A stretch of DNA of 56,873 nucleotides, from NCBI GenBank assembly GCA_027623235.1, contig JAQBVJ010000036.1, forward strand, positions 1 through 56,873, in the 5' to 3' direction. Under the pieces are notes generated by a model. That model did not search any database. It was not told the DNA's origin and saw nothing but the letters and a program-made list of their open reading frames with translations. This DNA is from Planctomycetota bacterium (GTDB taxonomy: Bacteria; Planctomycetota; Planctomycetia; Planctomycetales; Planctomycetaceae). Position 1 is the first letter of the stretch; each line of letters begins with the position of its first letter. A program made the position numbers and the translations under genes. Positions 25,010-34,736 of the stretch are shown piece after piece.

Positions 25010-28000
25010 ATGTATCCAACGGTCTGGCTCAAAAAACTCTGGCTGGCAACGACCCGCCCTGCTTACGACCGGCGAAGTTCGCGGCGAGCGGTCTCGCGCG
25101 ACCAGAACTCGTGCGGTGTCGAGCGGCTTGAAAATCGCGCTTTGCTGGCGATCAGTGGGCTGGGGATCGCCGGAGACAGCCTCAGCGATGAGTACCTGCA
25201 CGAGACCTACGACTACGCTGACAACTGGGTCGAGCTGCTCGAACAGCAGCGGGGAGTCAACGTCGGCCCGCAGAACAATACGGTGATGGGCGACGGCGAT
25301 GACCGCGGCGAGCCTCGGCGCGAGGGCGGCTTCGAATACAACTGGGCTCGATCGGGCGCGACGTCGACAACGCTGCTTTCGGATGGCCAGCACACCGGGC
25401 TCGCTGCGCAGATTAACGCTGACACCGTGACACATGCCGTGCTTGCGATCGGCCAGAACGATTTCTTCCCGGGCCCCGGCAGCGCCTACGCCAACATTTA
25501 TTCGAGCACGTGGTCTCAGGCCGAAATTGACGCGCACGTCAGCACCGTCGTCGGCAATATCACGGTGGCTCTGACGACGATCGACACGAACAACGTGCGG
25601 CTGGTGTTGTCCAACATCGTTGACTACGGGCTCGCCCCGGCAACGCAGACGGCTTTCCCGGACGCCGCGAAAAGACAGCTCGTCACGAACGTCATCGACG
25701 ATGTCAACGCGGAGTTACTGGACCTCGCCCAGCAGACGGAGATTCCTCTGGTCGACCTGTCGAGCGTCGCGGCTGATCTACTAAGCGGAGCGAGCATCAC
25801 GGTTGGGGGAGTCACCTTTAATAATTCAGCCGGCATCGATGTCCAGAATATCTTTGTTGAGGACGGCATTCATCCTCACACCGGAGCGTCCGGGATCATT
25901 GCCAACGTTTATCTGCAGGCCTTCAATTCGGCTTACGGCGAGACGATCCCGCTAATCAGTGAAGAGGAACTCGTCACGATCGTCGGCCGGACTTACGTGA
26001 GCGATACGCTGAATTTTGATTACCCGTCGTACGTGCTCAACGCGAATCCTTCGGGCCTTACGAATGATTACGGCGATGCTCCGGACACAGGAATCGGAAC
26101 CGGGACCGGCAACTACAGGACGACGGCCGTCGACGGCGGAGCGAACCACACCATCGTGGCCGGGCTGTTTCTGGGAGACACGGTCGATGCGGACGACGGA
26201 TCGCAGCAGAACGCGCGAGCCAACGCGGACGACGTCAACGGAGTCGGGTCCGACGACGAGGACGGCGTGCTCAGCCCGCTCGACCTGATCGGCACTGTGG
26301 GAGCGGCTCCGAAGGTGACACTCCTCGTGACGAACACGACAGGCAGCACCGCAACTCTGTCCGGCTGGATCGACTACGACCGGGACGGCGTCTTCAGCAA
26401 CTCGGGCGAGCGAGCTCAAATCGCCGTACCGACAGGGACGACCGATGGCCGTTTCACATTGACATTCCCCTCGATTCCTTCCGGCTCGGAAGGCGCGACG
26501 TATGCCCGCTTTCGATTGAGTACTTCCGCCGCGGGGCAACAATCGACTGGCGGCGCAATCGGCGGCGAAGTCGAGGACTACGCGTTTTCGATCACCGGCC
26601 GCGGCGAGGGTACCGTCGACAGCTTTCGGAAAATCGCCACCGGAAGCAACGGCGGGCCGGTCACCAGCGTGGGCGACTCGTTCGGCGTTTCGACAGCGGC
26701 GATCGGCGACCTCAACGGAGACGGCGTGACCGATCTCGCTGTGGGATCGCTGTTTGATGACACCGGTGGAAGCGGTTCGACAGCCAATCGCGGCGCGGTC
26801 CACATTCTGTTTCTGAACGCGAATGGAACGGTCAAATCGTCCCGCAAAATTGCCAGTGGCACGAGCGGCGGTCCGACGCTCGCGGACGGGGACCACTTCG
26901 GCGCATCGGTCGCTTCGCTGGGCGATCTGGACGGAGACGGCATCGTCGATCTCGCCGTCGGTGCGATCGGAGACGACGCGGGGACCGGCGTCAGCAGTTC
27001 CGAACGAGGAGCAGTCTACATCCTGTTTTTGAATTCCGACGGCACAGTTCGATCCTCGCGACGCATCAGCAGCGGGATCAACGGTGGCCCGGCATTAGCC
27101 GACGGGGACATCTTCGGCTCGTCACTGACGTCTCTGGGCGATCTGGACGGAGACGGTGTCGTCGACCTGGCGACCGGGGCGAGCGGCGACGGTCCGGGCG
27201 CGGTCCACGTCCTCTTTCTCAACAGCAACGGAACCGTCAAATCTTCCAGCCGAATTGCGAGCAACACGAACGGCGGGCCGAGCCTCAATGCGGACGATGC
27301 CTTCGGGATTTCCGTCGCGTCGCCGGGCGACGTCAATGGCGACGGGATCGCCGATCTCGCTGTCGGTGCGTTTCAGGATGACTCGGGAGGAACGGATCGC
27401 GGCGCCGTTTATCTGCTGACCCTCAATGCGAACGGCACGGCGAGCAGCTCGACGAAAATCGGCAGCGGAACGGGCGGCGGCCCGACGCTCAGTGATCGTG
27501 ACCAGTTTGGAACGTCGATCGCGGCGCTCGGCGACCTCAACGGAGACGGGGTGGCGGACCTGGTGGTCGGGGCCGATCGCGATGTCGAGGACTCGTCCAG
27601 CCGCGGCGCCTTTTACACTTTGCTCCTGAATTCGAATGGCACGGTGAGCAGTTCCACGCGAGTCGCTCATAACGTCAACGGTGGGCCACCACTGAGTGCC
27701 GACGCGTTCTTTGGTGCTTCGCTGACATCGCTCGGCGACTTGAACAACGACGGGATCGTCGATCTGGCTGTCGGTTCGACCGACGATTTCAGCACGACGA
27801 GTGGCGGCGCAGTCTACATCGTCAATCTGAATTCAGAGCCGCGGGCCGAGTCGGTTGTGCTGCCGGAGGGCGGTGGCAATTACGAGATCCTTCGCGACGG
27901 CGATGACCTTGTTCTGCGGCGTCAGGCTGGTGTTGAGCTCTTCCGGCGTCGCGCGAGCCTGGTGATTTTTCTGACAGTCGCCGGTTCCGTCGATAACGAT

Positions 28001-29803
28001 GTGGTGACCGTTCTGAACACAGGGACGACCGTTACAACGCCGATCACGTTTAACGGAAGCGACGGGCGTGACGGGTTCAGCGGGGAGCTCGCGGCTGGCC
28101 GACTGTTTCTTGATGGCGGCTCCGGCAACGACACGTTGAGTGGCGGCCTCGGGGATGACTGTCTCCTGGGTGGCGACGGGAACGACGTTCTGAACGGAAA
28201 CGCCGGCAACGACGGCATCGCGGGAGGAACCGGCAACGATACGGCATACGGCGGCGACGGGCTCGACACAATCGGCGGGGACGACGGGGACGATCGTCTA
28301 TTCGGTCAGGACGGATTCGACTCGGTGGCTGGTGGCGCCGGAGACGACTTTGTTCGCGGCGGGCTGGGCAATGACATCCTCTTTGGCGGTGCAGGCAACG
28401 ACGAGGTCATCGGCGACGAGAATGACGACACGCTCGACGGTGGCATCGGCAACGACACTCTGACCGCGGGCGACGGCAACGACGTCGTGTTTGCTGGAGC
28501 CGGAACGGACCGCGTGTTCGGTGGAAACGGGAACGACAATATCGACGGCGGATCCGAAAACGACGAACTGTTTGGCGATGCCGGTAACGACACGATCACA
28601 GGCTCTGCAGGAAACGACTTCATCCGTGGCGGCAGCGACAACGATCTCCTCAGTGGTGAGGCCGGACTGGATACGCTTTACGGCGACCAGGGCGACGACA
28701 CGATTTCGGGCGGAGCCGACAACGACACCGTGTTTGCCGGAACCGGTTTCGATTTGGTCTCGGGTGACGGTGGCAATGATCGGCTGTTCGGCGACAACGG
28801 CTACGACACGATTTCCGGTGGACCGGGCAATGACTTCATCCGCGGCGGCCGTGGTCAGGATCGGCTGTCCGGCGACGACGGCCAGGACGAGATTATCGGC
28901 GATGAGCAGAACGACGTGTTGATCGGTGGGGCCGGTGCAGACACGTTGACGGCCGGTGACGGAGCCGACGTTGTGTTTGCCGGAGCAGGCTTCGATGTCG
29001 TCGATGGTGGAAGCGGCGACGATCGCCTGTTCGGCGACGGCGACAACGACGTGATCACTGGCGGGCTCGGCAATGACTTTATCCGCGGTGGTTCGGGGGC
29101 AGACCATCTCTCGGGTGACGCCGGCAACGATGAGATCATCGGCGACAACGATTCCGACACGCTCATGGGTGGCGACGATGACGATACGCTGACAGGCTCA
29201 AATGGCACCGATGTCGTCTATGGTGGTCTCGGCAACGACCTGATCGATGGAGCGGCGGGTGATGACCAGCTGTTTGGTGACGCGGGCAACGACTCCATTT
29301 CCGGGGCAGACGGCCGGGATAAAATCCGCGGCGGAGCCGACAACGACGTGCTCGATGGCGGCATCGGATTCGACACGCTGTACGGTGACCAGGGCGACGA
29401 CACGATTTCGGGCGGCGACGGCGACGACACGGTGTTCGCCGGAACCGGCCGCGATTCGGTCTCGGGTGATTCCGGCAACGATCGGCTGTTCGGCGACAAC
29501 GGCTACGACACGATTTCCGGTGGGATTGGAAACGACTTTATTCGCGGTGGTCGCGGGTCTGATTCGCTGTCAGGTGACGCCGGGGAAGACACGCTTCTGG
29601 GCGATCTTCACAACGACACACTGAACGGGGGCGACGACGACGATACGCTCATCGGAGGCGACGGCAGTGACCGTGCCGACGGCCAGGGCGGAGCCGACAC
29701 GATCGACGTCCAGGAAGCTCCCGCGCCGGACGGAATTGACTCCGTGGTCGGCGGCGACATGGCCGACACGATTCTCATGGACCCGGACGATGTCCTGATC
29801 TGA
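25010..29803 (+). CDS. Giant secreted protein: SGNH hydrolase, GEVED, FG-GAP, RTX repeats
   Basis: The 1597-aa protein starts with a basic region and the planctomycete sorting motif GVERLENRALLA (about residues 36-47). An SGNH/GDSL hydrolase domain follows (about 50-320): block I GDS at 55-57, a GQND block and DGIHPH with the catalytic Asp/His. A GEVED domain comes next (about 352-527, NDYGDAPD...GGEVEDYAF). Then six FG-GAP repeats (GDLNGDGxxDLAVG, about 540-940) form an integrin-alpha-like propeller. From about 1034 to 1564 there are many RTX nonapeptides (GGxGNDxLxGG), Ca2+-binding and a type I secretion type signal. It is probably an exported, calcium-folded esterase/lipase. The start could also be the ATG at 25001; 25010 has better spacing to AGAGA. 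Confidence 0.9.
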   Translation: MYPTVWLKKLWLATTRPAYDRRSSRRAVSRDQNSCGVERLENRALLAISGLGIAGDSLSDEYLHETYDYADNWVELLEQQRGVNVGPQNNTVMGDGDDRGEPRREGGFEYNWARSGATSTTLLSDGQHTGLAAQINADTVTHAVLAIGQNDFFPGPGSAYANIYSSTWSQAEIDAHVSTVVGNITVALTTIDTNNVRLVLSNIVDYGLAPATQTAFPDAAKRQLVTNVIDDVNAELLDLAQQTEIPLVDLSSVAADLLSGASITVGGVTFNNSAGIDVQNIFVEDGIHPHTGASGIIANVYLQAFNSAYGETIPLISEEELVTIVGRTYVSDTLNFDYPSYVLNANPSGLTNDYGDAPDTGIGTGTGNYRTTAVDGGANHTIVAGLFLGDTVDADDGSQQNARANADDVNGVGSDDEDGVLSPLDLIGTVGAAPKVTLLVTNTTGSTATLSGWIDYDRDGVFSNSGERAQIAVPTGTTDGRFTLTFPSIPSGSEGATYARFRLSTSAAGQQSTGGAIGGEVEDYAFSITGRGEGTVDSFRKIATGSNGGPVTSVGDSFGVSTAAIGDLNGDGVTDLAVGSLFDDTGGSGSTANRGAVHILFLNANGTVKSSRKIASGTSGGPTLADGDHFGASVASLGDLDGDGIVDLAVGAIGDDAGTGVSSSERGAVYILFLNSDGTVRSSRRISSGINGGPALADGDIFGSSLTSLGDLDGDGVVDLATGASGDGPGAVHVLFLNSNGTVKSSSRIASNTNGGPSLNADDAFGISVASPGDVNGDGIADLAVGAFQDDSGGTDRGAVYLLTLNANGTASSSTKIGSGTGGGPTLSDRDQFGTSIAALGDLNGDGVADLVVGADRDVEDSSSRGAFYTLLLNSNGTVSSSTRVAHNVNGGPPLSADAFFGASLTSLGDLNNDGIVDLAVGSTDDFSTTSGGAVYIVNLNSEPRAESVVLPEGGGNYEILRDGDDLVLRRQAGVELFRRRASLVIFLTVAGSVDNDVVTVLNTGTTVTTPITFNGSDGRDGFSGELAAGRLFLDGGSGNDTLSGGLGDDCLLGGDGNDVLNGNAGNDGIAGGTGNDTAYGGDGLDTIGGDDGDDRLFGQDGFDSVAGGAGDDFVRGGLGNDILFGGAGNDEVIGDENDDTLDGGIGNDTLTAGDGNDVVFAGAGTDRVFGGNGNDNIDGGSENDELFGDAGNDTITGSAGNDFIRGGSDNDLLSGEAGLDTLYGDQGDDTISGGADNDTVFAGTGFDLVSGDGGNDRLFGDNGYDTISGGPGNDFIRGGRGQDRLSGDDGQDEIIGDEQNDVLIGGAGADTLTAGDGADVVFAGAGFDVVDGGSGDDRLFGDGDNDVITGGLGNDFIRGGSGADHLSGDAGNDEIIGDNDSDTLMGGDDDDTLTGSNGTDVVYGGLGNDLIDGAAGDDQLFGDAGNDSISGADGRDKIRGGADNDVLDGGIGFDTLYGDQGDDTISGGDGDDTVFAGTGRDSVSGDSGNDRLFGDNGYDTISGGIGNDFIRGGRGSDSLSGDAGEDTLLGDLHNDTLNGGDDDDTLIGGDGSDRADGQGGADTIDVQEAPAPDGIDSVVGGDMADTILMDPDDVLI

Positions 29804-30050
29804 CGCCCGGCTGTTCTGTGCTCGCCGGAAAAGGATCGGGCGCGAACGATGACTGGCACACAGCAGTGATCAAGGCTGTCGCAAAGATGACTCGATTCAT
29901 TGTGTTCAATTTCCCGTTGGACTGGGCGAAAGGAATAGCTTTTCGATTCGGATCCCGGCGGAGCGGGCTTTGATCCGCCAGGGTATTGAGTGGTCCTCTG
30001 TGTTTGCAATCCTGGCAACACGACGTATTCCAGGGCGTCGCGTGATCTTC

Positions 30051-30102
30051 CAGTGGTCGCTAAAAACAGTCAGTGGTCGCTAAAAACAGTGGTCGCTAAA
30101 AA
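30051..30102. repeat. Three copies of a 16-bp direct repeat upstream of polX
   Basis: CAGTGGTCGCTAAAAA occurs at 30051-30066, 30071-30086 and 30087-30102, 73 bp before the polX start. It is in the 371-bp gap between the giant protein and PolX, in which I see no gene. The A-runs at about 16-20-bp spacing could bend DNA or bind a regulator, but that is inference. Confidence 0.9.
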
Positions 30103-30174
30103 ACGACTCACACCGCAGGATCGCAGCAAGGACGATCCCGCCGCACTGATTTCTCAGAGTGATTGAGCTCCCCA

Positions 30175-31905
30175 ATGAAAAATGCTGAGATCGCCCGCCT
30201 GTTTGAAGAGCTTGCGGATCTGCTCGAAATCCAGGGGGCCAATCCGTTTCGACTTCGGGCCTACCGGAACGCCGGACGAACGATTGATGGCTTGACTGAG
30301 CCGATCGCGGTTCTCGCCGAAGAAGGCGCGAAGGCACTCACCGCGCTGCAGGGGATCGGCAAAGACCTCGCTGAGAAAATCATCGTCGTCTGCGAAACCG
30401 GCGAACTGCCGCAGTTGAACGAGCTTCGCGAACAGGTCCCGCCGGGTGTCGTCAAGATGCTTCGCATTCCCGGAATCGGTCCGAAGAAAGTCGCGGCTCT
30501 CTACAAAGAGCTGAAGCTCGAAACGCTCGACCAGTGGAAGGCAGCGGCGGAAAACGGAGACGTCGCCGATCTGAAAGGGTTTGGCAAAAAGACCGCGCAG
30601 ACCATTCTGGAAGGTCTGGAACAAATCGAGCAGGCGGGCATGCGGGTTTACCTGGCCGACGCGATGCCGGTGGTTGAGGAAATCCTCGCGGCGCTTTCAA
30701 AGTGCGAGGCCATCACACAGGTCACGGTCGCGGGCAGCTTCCGGCGGCGAAAAGAGACGGTCGGCGACCTTCGCGTTCTGGCAACATCGACGGACTCGGC
30801 GACCGCGATGAACGCGCTGGCCGAGCATCCGCAGGTCGAGAAGGTTCTCGCCCAGGGCGACACGAAACAGCGGGTCCGACTTCGGACTGTGTTCGACGGA
30901 TCGGTCAAACTCGAAATGGATCTGCGAGTCGTTCCTGACAAGTCTTACGGGGCGGCGATGCAGTATTTCACCGGGTCAAAGGAGCACAACATTGCCGTGC
31001 AGCGACGAGCCCTCGACCGCGGCCTCAGCGTTAATGAATACGCGGTCACACGGGACGGCGAGTACGTCTGCGGCCGGACCGAAGAAGAAATCTACCAGGC
31101 AGTCGGTCTGGCGTGGGTGCCGCCGGAGCTGCGTGAGAACCGCGGCGAAATTGAAGTCGCCGAACGCGGCGAGATTCCGGAACTCGTCGAGGTTTCCGAC
31201 ATTCGCGGCGACCTGCACATGCACACGACGGCGACGGACGGCAAAGCGTCGATCGTCGAGATGGCCGAGGCCGCGAAGGCGCGCGGCCTGAAGTACATCG
31301 CGATTACTGATCACTCCAAACGAGTCACGATGGCCAACGGACTCGACGCGGACCGGCTGCGAGCTCACTGGAAGGAAATTGACAAAGCGCGCGGCAAAGT
31401 CTCAGGAATCGAAATTCTTCGCGGCATCGAGTGCGACATTCTGGAAGACGCAACGCTCGATCTGGATGACGAGGTCCTCTCGGAAGCCGACTGGGTCATC
31501 GCCGTTCTGCATTACGGACTGAAACAGCCGCGCGAGCAGATCGACAAGCGCCTGCTGACCGCGATCAAGAATCCCAACGTGTCCATCATCGGACACCCGA
31601 GCGGCCGGATCATCGGCAAGCGGCCAGGAGCGGACATCACTTACAGCGACATCTTCAAAGCGGCGGCCGATCACGAGGTGATGATGGAAATCAACGCTCA
31701 CCGCAGCCGCCTGGACCTCAACGAAGCTCACGCGGCCGCGGCAAAAGATCACGGCATCCCGATCGTGATCAGCACAGATTCGCACAGCGTCAACGGCTTT
31801 ACCGAACTGCAGTACGGAGTCTTCCAGGCACGCCGCGCGGGCCTCACAAAAAACGACGTGGCGAACACGCGAACGTTCAAGCAGTTTCAGAAACTGCTTC
31901 GGTAA
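30175..31905 (+). CDS. polX: Family X DNA polymerase with PHP domain
   Basis: The 576-aa protein starts [26 protein letters not shown] (8-kDa-like helical domain), then helix-hairpin-helix motifs ([12 protein letters not shown] near 60; [13 protein letters not shown] near 98), the polymerase palm ([14 protein letters not shown], about 185-198) and a C-terminal PHP domain (about 338-576) with [24 protein letters not shown] and STDSHS, giving the nine-ligand metal site expected. Known role: gap filling and 3'-5' exonuclease in base excision repair. Oddity: the palm motif that should read DxD reads Asp198-Leu-Arg200, so one metal ligand seems lost, while Asp249 (EMDLRVV) is present. Start at the ATG 30175; a TTG four codons earlier is less likely. 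Confidence 0.92.
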   Translation: MKNAEIARLFEELADLLEIQGANPFRLRAYRNAGRTIDGLTEPIAVLAEEGAKALTALQGIGKDLAEKIIVVCETGELPQLNELREQVPPGVVKMLRIPGIGPKKVAALYKELKLETLDQWKAAAENGDVADLKGFGKKTAQTILEGLEQIEQAGMRVYLADAMPVVEEILAALSKCEAITQVTVAGSFRRRKETVGDLRVLATSTDSATAMNALAEHPQVEKVLAQGDTKQRVRLRTVFDGSVKLEMDLRVVPDKSYGAAMQYFTGSKEHNIAVQRRALDRGLSVNEYAVTRDGEYVCGRTEEEIYQAVGLAWVPPELRENRGEIEVAERGEIPELVEVSDIRGDLHMHTTATDGKASIVEMAEAAKARGLKYIAITDHSKRVTMANGLDADRLRAHWKEIDKARGKVSGIEILRGIECDILEDATLDLDDEVLSEADWVIAVLHYGLKQPREQIDKRLLTAIKNPNVSIIGHPSGRIIGKRPGADITYSDIFKAAADHEVMMEINAHRSRLDLNEAHAAAAKDHGIPIVISTDSHSVNGFTELQYGVFQARRAGLTKNDVANTRTFKQFQKLLR

Positions 31906-32454
31906 TGTCGGAGAGAACTGATGACCGGGCACCTGACATTCGATGTCGGAGAGGAACCTTCCGAGAAAGATTAGTCGACGATCGATCTTGAGCTCACCGG
32001 GTTCAATGAAGCGTCGCGGCTTCGGGAAGGAACACTCCATCGAGAGGATGCCCGATGGAATTGGTAAATTCGACATGCTCCGTCGGCTGAGTGATTGAGA
32101 ATGCACTCCTGACCCGCCTGACCGATTTCGCTCGAAAAGTGGCGACAATTCGCTCGTGGATTGTGTTGGCAGTTTGCGGTTAAGGGGACGTACACCGCGC
32201 CTCGGCTGACGAAGCTCGACGAGGTGCGGATCGAGGTACTCCATTGGGGAGTCCGCGCCCGTTTCTGGAACTCTGCGCCTCACCGGGCCTGCCTTTCGCT
32301 GGTCAACGCCGCGCCTGTGGAACGCTGCCCGTCATGGATGACCCCTTCGAATCGAAGCCTCGCCACATCGAGTTGAGCGCCCTCTCTCACCCCAATCCCT
32401 CGCAAGAGGGAGAGAGGGGGTCGCTCTTTTCGACTTCTTCAGGCGGAGCCTGAC
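31906..32454. other. 549-bp intergenic region with repeats
   Basis: Between polX and the truncated hemoglobin gene. Holds a palindrome of CCCTCTCTC (32380-32388) with GAGAGAGGG (32410-32418) and, at the end, a GTCAGGCTC-family repeat. I see no credible gene; frames here are short and unlike protein. Confidence 0.5.
32380..32418. repeat. CCCTCTCTC/GAGAGAGGG palindrome
   Basis: Nine-base perfect arms around CACCCCAATCCCTCGCAAGAG, in which CCCTC/GAGGG also pair. Typical interspersed repeat. Confidence 0.8.
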
Positions 32455-32458
32455 CTAC
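32439..32458. repeat. GTCAGGCTC-family repeat carrying a stop codon
   Basis: TCAGGCGGAGCCTGACCTAC on the plus strand. On the minus strand GTAGGTCAGGCTCCGCCTGA supplies the TAG that ends the truncated hemoglobin gene. Same core as at 12432-12453. Confidence 0.82.
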
Positions 32459-32838
32459 GGCTGGTTGATCAGGAATGTTGCCGTCTGAGCAAAGAAGCCG
32501 CGCAGGAGTGCGTCGACGGGTTCCGAAAACGCCGCTTCGTTCAAAGCGTTTTCCATCAGCGCGAACCAGCGGTCACGGGCGGCCGGCGTCAGGGCGAACG
32601 TGATGTGCCTCATCCGGAGCTTCGGGTGGCCGCGTTCTTCGACGTAGGTCTGCGGCCCGCCGAAACGACCGATGAGAAACCCGCGCAGCCGCGATTCGGC
32701 TCCGTCCAGATCTGCGGGCGGGTACATCGGCCCGAGAATTTCGTCGGCGGGAACCTGACGATAAAAGGCCGCGACCAGTCGGACAAAGCCGTCTTCTCCG
32801 ACGGCATCGTAAACCTGCGACTCACTGAGTTCCGTCAA
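32455..32838 (-). CDS. Truncated hemoglobin, group II type
   Basis: The 127-aa protein has the short 2-over-2 globin length. FYRQV (Tyr26 at the B10 position), GGPQTYVEERGHPKLRMRH (about 60-78, with the proximal His most likely His78) and Trp90 in DRWFALM match group II truncated hemoglobins. These bind O2 or react with NO/peroxide; the in vivo role is unknown. The start lies inside the end of the upstream membrane protein gene (17-bp overlap), so the two are probably translated together. The stop codon lies within a palindromic repeat. Confidence 0.92.
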   Translation of the reverse strand: MTELSESQVYDAVGEDGFVRLVAAFYRQVPADEILGPMYPPADLDGAESRLRGFLIGRFGGPQTYVEERGHPKLRMRHITFALTPAARDRWFALMENALNEAAFSEPVDALLRGFFAQTATFLINQP

Positions 32839-34132
32839 CGTCGCTCTCCGTCGCGTCGGCCGAACTGGAATTCAGAGGTGCTTCTATCTTGCGGGCAACT
32901 TCCGCAGCCTCGACTGCCTCGCCCTCGGTTGCCTCTTCGGCTTCCGATTCGGTCGCCGGCTCAGGCTCAAGGAATATCGCGACCTCGCCCAGTTCCGTGC
33001 CGTCGTCGCTGCGGCGGACGAGGAAATAAATCACGGTCACGGCAGAGAAGAAAAAGCTCGGGCCGTACCCGGCCAGCAGTCCGGCAAACTGCGTCGTCCA
33101 GAATCCAACCAGAGACTCCGCGGTTGTCTCCGTTCCCAACTGGTGAAAGGTCGTGGATGCAGCTTCCGGCAACTGGAGTTCCGAGCTGCCGAAGTAGCCG
33201 ATCGAGACGCTCCAGGTTGCCAGGTGGACGGTCAGCTCCATGATCACATTCAGCATGAACCAGCCAGCCATGCCGGCCAGCAAAGCCACTCCGACAAGCA
33301 GCAGCGTGTACCAGGGCCGATCGCACAGATATCCGAACGAGCGGCTGAGTCCGTCAAAGCCGTCGCTGTCTTCCGTGGAAATCGCCGCGATCATCAGCGG
33401 CCATCCGGCGACAATTCCGATCAGCATTGTCGCCATGAGGAAACTGATAAAGAGAACCAGTCCCCACAACAGTCCGAGGATCGGTCCGCCTGCGACCGGC
33501 ACGCTCCCGATGAGCGCCAGTCCGACGTTGAAGAGAAGTAGAACTCCGATTCCGCCGAGCGGCAGACCCGGCGCGATCAAATACGAAAACGTCTGACGGC
33601 TCGAAAACCGCAGGGCCTGGCGGATCGAGATGCGTTCGCGATTCGCAAACTGCAGCGCCGTCATCCGGGCGAGTGCTCCACCAATGATCGACCACACAAG
33701 CAGCGCCCACAGAATCAGCGTGATGTTCCAGGCGAGCTTTGTGATCGAGTTGCCACTCTGAAACAGCGTCAACGCTGGCTCCAGCACCGTCACCGCGGGA
33801 GCAAGCATGAGCCTCGCCGAGGACTCCGAAAACCGTGTCGGTCCGAATTCGAAATGCTCGTGAAGAATCCGCTTTGTGGCTCGAAGAGACGACGTTCGCT
33901 CGGCGGTCCGCAACCACTCTCCAGGCGTATCGCCATAGCTGCCAACCGTCGCCGCGTCTTCAGGAGCAAACGGCAGCAGCTCAAACAACCGGAATCCGCC
34001 TGCCAGCAGAATGATCCCGACAGCACCCAGCAGCAGTTTTCCGGGTTCCATCGCGATCCCGACCGCGCGAAGAACGTGCAGACAGGGGAAAAGGCGAGTG
34101 AGTTCCGTTTCGCGAGGACCGCTCATGAGCAT
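32822..34132 (-). CDS. Polytopic membrane protein with acidic tail, unknown function
   Basis: The 436-aa protein has about six hydrophobic segments: near 33-48 (LLLGAVGIILLAGGFRLF), 140-160 (ILWALLVWSIIGGAL), 190-215, 218-250 (GLLWGLVLFISFLMATMLIGIVAGW), 280-300 and 345-365. A Glu/Ala-rich cytosolic C-terminal tail of about 50 residues follows. I recognise no named family. It overlaps and precedes the truncated hemoglobin gene. Either of two ATGs (34132 or 34126) may be used. No clear ribosome site. Confidence 0.82.
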   Translation of the reverse strand: MLMSGPRETELTRLFPCLHVLRAVGIAMEPGKLLLGAVGIILLAGGFRLFELLPFAPEDAATVGSYGDTPGEWLRTAERTSSLRATKRILHEHFEFGPTRFSESSARLMLAPAVTVLEPALTLFQSGNSITKLAWNITLILWALLVWSIIGGALARMTALQFANRERISIRQALRFSSRQTFSYLIAPGLPLGGIGVLLLFNVGLALIGSVPVAGGPILGLLWGLVLFISFLMATMLIGIVAGWPLMIAAISTEDSDGFDGLSRSFGYLCDRPWYTLLLVGVALLAGMAGWFMLNVIMELTVHLATWSVSIGYFGSSELQLPEAASTTFHQLGTETTAESLVGFWTTQFAGLLAGYGPSFFFSAVTVIYFLVRRSDDGTELGEVAIFLEPEPATESEAEEATEGEAVEAAEVARKIEAPLNSSSADATESDVDGTQ

Positions 34133-34209
34133 CCAACAAAGGCAAGGGGATTAACGCGTGGGGGAGGATTAGAGACAGTTGCTCCCGATGTCGCCAGTCT
34201 GAGATCCCC

Positions 34210-34632
34210 TCACTCGCCAATGATTTTCACGAGAACCCGCTTCGAGCGGCGTCCGTCGAATTCTCCGTAGAAAACCTGCTCCCACGGGCCGAAGTCGAGC
34301 CGGCCTTCGGTGATCGCTACGACGACCTCGCGGCCCATAATCTGCCGTTTGTGATGTGCGTCGGCGTTATCCTCGCCCGTTCGGTTGTGGTGATACCGCT
34401 CGGGCGAGGCATCAAACGGGGCGAGTTCCTCCAGCCACTTCTTGTAATCGCGATGCAGGCCCGGTTCGTCATCGTTAATGAAAACGCTCGCCGTAATGTG
34501 CATCGCGTTACACAGGAGAAGCCCTTCCTGCACACCGCTCTCCGCCAGAGAGTCCTCGAGCTGAGGCGTGATGTTCAGAAACCCCATCCGTTCGGGAATA
34601 TTGAAGTGGAGGTAGTCCGTGTGCGATTTCAT
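34210..34632 (-). CDS. YjbQ family protein (UPF0047)
   Basis: The 140-aa protein matches YjbQ/UPF0047 along its length: [19 protein letters not shown] (about 46-64), [24 protein letters not shown] (about 80-103) and a C-terminal [25 protein letters not shown]. Some members have thiamine-phosphate synthase-like activity. Conserved His and Asn residues are present. The ATG at 34632 is followed by [10 protein letters not shown]. Confidence 0.92.
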   Translation of the reverse strand: MKSHTDYLHFNIPERMGFLNITPQLEDSLAESGVQEGLLLCNAMHITASVFINDDEPGLHRDYKKWLEELAPFDASPERYHHNRTGEDNADAHHKRQIMGREVVVAITEGRLDFGPWEQVFYGEFDGRRSKRVLVKIIGE

Positions 34633-34736
34633 AGTGATCTCAAAAGAAGCGAAACATACTAAAGCGAGTTTTTATCGCCGCTGAAAGTTATCATCAAACC
34701 TGACGAACGAGTGCCGCTCAGTCCGGAGAGAATCTC

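Noticed and set aside
28298..29107. A 269-codon minus-strand frame over the RTX array
   Set aside because: Complement of regular RTX repeats, giving a repetitive Val/Ala pattern by chance.
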